A DNA stretch of 64,000 nt. It comes from Saccharothrix longispora (GTDB taxonomy: Bacteria; Actinomycetota; Actinomycetes; Mycobacteriales; Pseudonocardiaceae). A model generated the notes under the pieces. The model had not been told where the DNA came from, did no database searches, and saw only the letters and a list, made by a program, of their open reading frames with translations. Shown here piece after piece: positions 62,301-64,000 of this stretch (position 1 is the stretch's first letter; every line of letters begins with the position of its first letter). The DNA lies in assembly GCF_030852425.1 (NCBI RefSeq), contig NZ_NSDM01000001.1, positions 496,001-560,000 on the forward strand, written 5' to 3'. The position numbers were made by a program, and so were the translations under genes.

Positions 62301-62330
62301 CTACTCGCCAGTAGATTTACCGCCGAGTAG
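62301..62330. promoter_or_regulatory. Composite double palindrome between tetR and scp2
   Basis: CTACTCGCCAGTAG (62301-62314), two bases, then TTACCGCCGAGTAG (62317-62330). Same spacing and orientation as at 58259-58288. Confidence 0.75.
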
Positions 62331-62347
62331 GTATCGGAGGTGCCACC

Positions 62348-62998
62348 ATGACCATCGACCTCACCACCGAGGCGATCGCGAAGCTCAGTCCCGGCGAGCT
62401 GATCTCAACGCTCAAGCAGGTCGATCCTGCCGATCCGGCGCTCGCCGGCGTCGACATCGACGTCATCGCGCGCGCCATCGACCCCAGGAAGCTCGGCAAG
62501 GACGAGTTCGCCGACCTGCTCGGCGCGCTCGGCGACCTCGCCGACGGTGGCGCAGACCTCGACCTGGCGACGATGGACGCGCAGAACTTCGCCCGCATCG
62601 TCTCGCGCGCCTCCAAGGACCAGATCGACGCCGTGACGTCCCGGCCCGGCCTGCGCGAGCGCGTGCTCGACGAGGTGTTCCGGCGCATGGAGGCCCACTT
62701 CCGCAGCGACCGCTCCGGCGCGACCCGCGCCGTCGTGCACTTCCGGCTCACCGGCGCCTTCACCGACTCCGGCGAGGACGTGTACGAGGCCGTCATCGAG
62801 GACTCGACGTGCACGATCAACAAGGGCGGGACCCGTGACCCGCGTGCCACTGTGACGTTGGGCCCGGTGGAGTTCCTGAAGCTGGCGACCGGCAACGCGT
62901 CGGCGCCGGTGCTGTTCATGACCGGCAAGCTCAAGGTCAAGGGCGACCTGGGGTTCGCCGCCGGGTTCATGAGCCTGTTCGACATTCCGAAGGCGTGA
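62348..62998 (+). CDS. SCP2 sterol-carrier-domain protein
   Basis: A 216-residue protein. The N-terminal half is helical (KLSPGELISTLKQVDPADPA ...). The C-terminal half is an SCP2-like lipid-binding domain (VVHFRLTGAFTDSGEDVYEA, ATVTLGPVEFLKLATGNASA, MTGKLKVKGDLGFAAGFMSL). It probably binds acyl-CoA or sterol-like lipids for the adjacent acyl-CoA dehydrogenase, seven bases downstream. Divergent from the TetR regulator. Confidence 0.88.
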   Translation: MTIDLTTEAIAKLSPGELISTLKQVDPADPALAGVDIDVIARAIDPRKLGKDEFADLLGALGDLADGGADLDLATMDAQNFARIVSRASKDQIDAVTSRPGLRERVLDEVFRRMEAHFRSDRSGATRAVVHFRLTGAFTDSGEDVYEAVIEDSTCTINKGGTRDPRATVTLGPVEFLKLATGNASAPVLFMTGKLKVKGDLGFAAGFMSLFDIPKA

Positions 62999-63005
62999 GG
63001 GGACC

Positions 63006-64000
63006 ATGGGTGGTTTTTCGCTGGAGCTGAACGAGGACCAGGTCGACCTGCGGGAGTGGGTCCACGGCTTCGCGAAGGACGTGATCAGGCCGGCGGCGTC
63101 CGAGTGGGACGAGCGCGAGGAGACGCCGTGGCCGGTGATCCAGGAGGCGGCGAAGATCGGCCTGTACGGGTTCGAGTCGCTGGCCACGTGGTTCGCCGAC
63201 CCGATCGGGCTGTCGCTGCCGATCGCGACCGAGGAGCTGTTCTGGGGTGACGCGGGCATCGCGCTGGCGCTGATGGGCACCGGGTTGGCGGCGGCGGGCA
63301 TCTTCGCCTCCGGTGAGCCCGAGCAGCTGGCCGAGTGGGTGCCGGAGTGCTTCGGCACGGAGGACGACCCCAAGCTGGCCGCGTTCTGCGCCTCCGAGCC
63401 GCAGGCCGGGTCGGACGTCGCCGGGTACCGGACGCGGGCGGTGTACGACGAGGCGACCGACGAGTGGGTCATCAACGGCCAGAAGGCGTGGGCCACCAAC
63501 GGCGGCATCGCGAACGTCCACGTCGTGACGGCGGTGGTGGACCCGGCGCTGGGGTCGCGCGGCCAGGCGGGCTTCGTCGTGCCGCCCGGGACGCCGGGCG
63601 TGTCGTCGCCGGGCAAGATCAAGAAGCACGGCATGCGGGCGTCGCACACGGCCGACGTGTTCTTCGACGACGTGCGCGTGCCGGGCCGCTGCCTGCTGGG
63701 CGGCAAGGAACGGCTGGAGAAGCGGCTGGCGCGGGCGCGCGAGGGCCTGAAGGCCGGCGGGCAGGCCGCGATGGCGACGTTCGAGACGACCCGGCCGACC
63801 GTGGGCGCGATGGCGATCGGCGTCGCGCGTGCGGCCTACGAGTACTCGCTCGAGTACGCGAAGGACCGCGAGGCGTTCGGCCGGAAGATCATCGAGAACC
63901 AGTCCATCGCGTTCGACCTGGCGAACATGAAGATGGAGATCGACGCGGCCAGGCTGCTCGTGTGGCGGGCGGCGTGGATGGGGCGCAACAACGTCCCGTT
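63006..64000 (+). CDS. Acyl-CoA dehydrogenase (3' end beyond window)
   Basis: The first 331 residues of an acyl-CoA dehydrogenase. An N-terminal helical domain (MGGFSLELNEDQVDLREWVH) leads to the FAD-binding middle domain (AFCASEPQAGSDVAGYRTRA, INGQKAWATNGGIANVHVVT) and the start of the C-terminal domain (AYEYSLEYAKDREAFGRKII). It is co-transcribed with scp2. The catalytic Glu lies beyond the cut. Substrate unknown. Confidence 0.92.
   Translation, partial: MGGFSLELNEDQVDLREWVHGFAKDVIRPAASEWDEREETPWPVIQEAAKIGLYGFESLATWFADPIGLSLPIATEELFWGDAGIALALMGTGLAAAGIFASGEPEQLAEWVPECFGTEDDPKLAAFCASEPQAGSDVAGYRTRAVYDEATDEWVINGQKAWATNGGIANVHVVTAVVDPALGSRGQAGFVVPPGTPGVSSPGKIKKHGMRASHTADVFFDDVRVPGRCLLGGKERLEKRLARAREGLKAGGQAAMATFETTRPTVGAMAIGVARAAYEYSLEYAKDREAFGRKIIENQSIAFDLANMKMEIDAARLLVWRAAWMGRNNVP

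Overview
The window is a single very GC-rich (about 70% by eye) actinobacterial chromosome segment. Frequent GTG starts, GTGA/ATGA stop-start overlaps, HspR/HAIR heat-shock control, a mycobacterial-type beta-oxidation set, a type VII secretion substrate operon and a class-E-sortase-type LAxTG protein all point to the Pseudonocardiales (Saccharothrix/Actinosynnema-like). That placement is inference from gene content, not from a marker gene.

Layout. 0-8 kb: a SigE-family sigma factor, an N-acetylglucosamine kinase/deacetylase pair behind a DasR-type (dre) operator, two DedA membrane proteins, a secreted protein and a GlcD-type flavin oxidase. 8-17 kb: a PfkB kinase plus P-loop kinase operon divergent from its LacI regulator, a GH76 glycosidase coupled to a SpoU methyltransferase, pyrE, and a three-gene type VII substrate operon. 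18-28 kb: the heat-shock block, with clpB and the dnaK-grpE-dnaJ-hspR operon, both preceded by HAIR operators, and a flavohaemoprotein between them. 28-35 kb: an SMR efflux/TetR operon, a large membrane Fe-S oxidoreductase (EtfD type), a LAxTG surface protein, dcd and tRNA-Gly(CCC).

34.9-40.7 kb is an accessory island. It lies between tRNA-Gly and a decayed direct repeat of the tRNA 3' half. It holds broken GntR, XRE and Uma2 remnants and, as its only substantial intact cargo, a trypco2 protein upstream of a 1,135-residue trypsin-NTPase-TPR protein. That pair resembles predicted NTP-dependent conflict (immunity) systems and is the most interesting system here.

41-64 kb: a MarR regulator, a sodium:solute symporter, a LuxR-type regulator, fadE5-like acyl-CoA dehydrogenase, a VanW protein, a lone GroES-like protein, a thioredoxin-NHL protein, an antitoxin with a frameshifted PIN toxin, then fadA2-like, fabG4-like and htdX-like genes, an esterase, a TetR regulator, an SCP2 protein and a second acyl-CoA dehydrogenase that runs off the window. 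A family of 14-bp palindromes (TTAC/CTAC...GTAA/GTAG) recurs in the promoters of etfD, fadE5, fadA2/fabG4 and tetR/scp2. It suggests one dispersed fatty-acid/lipid oxidation regulon, with the TetR protein at 61.5-62.2 kb as the candidate regulator.
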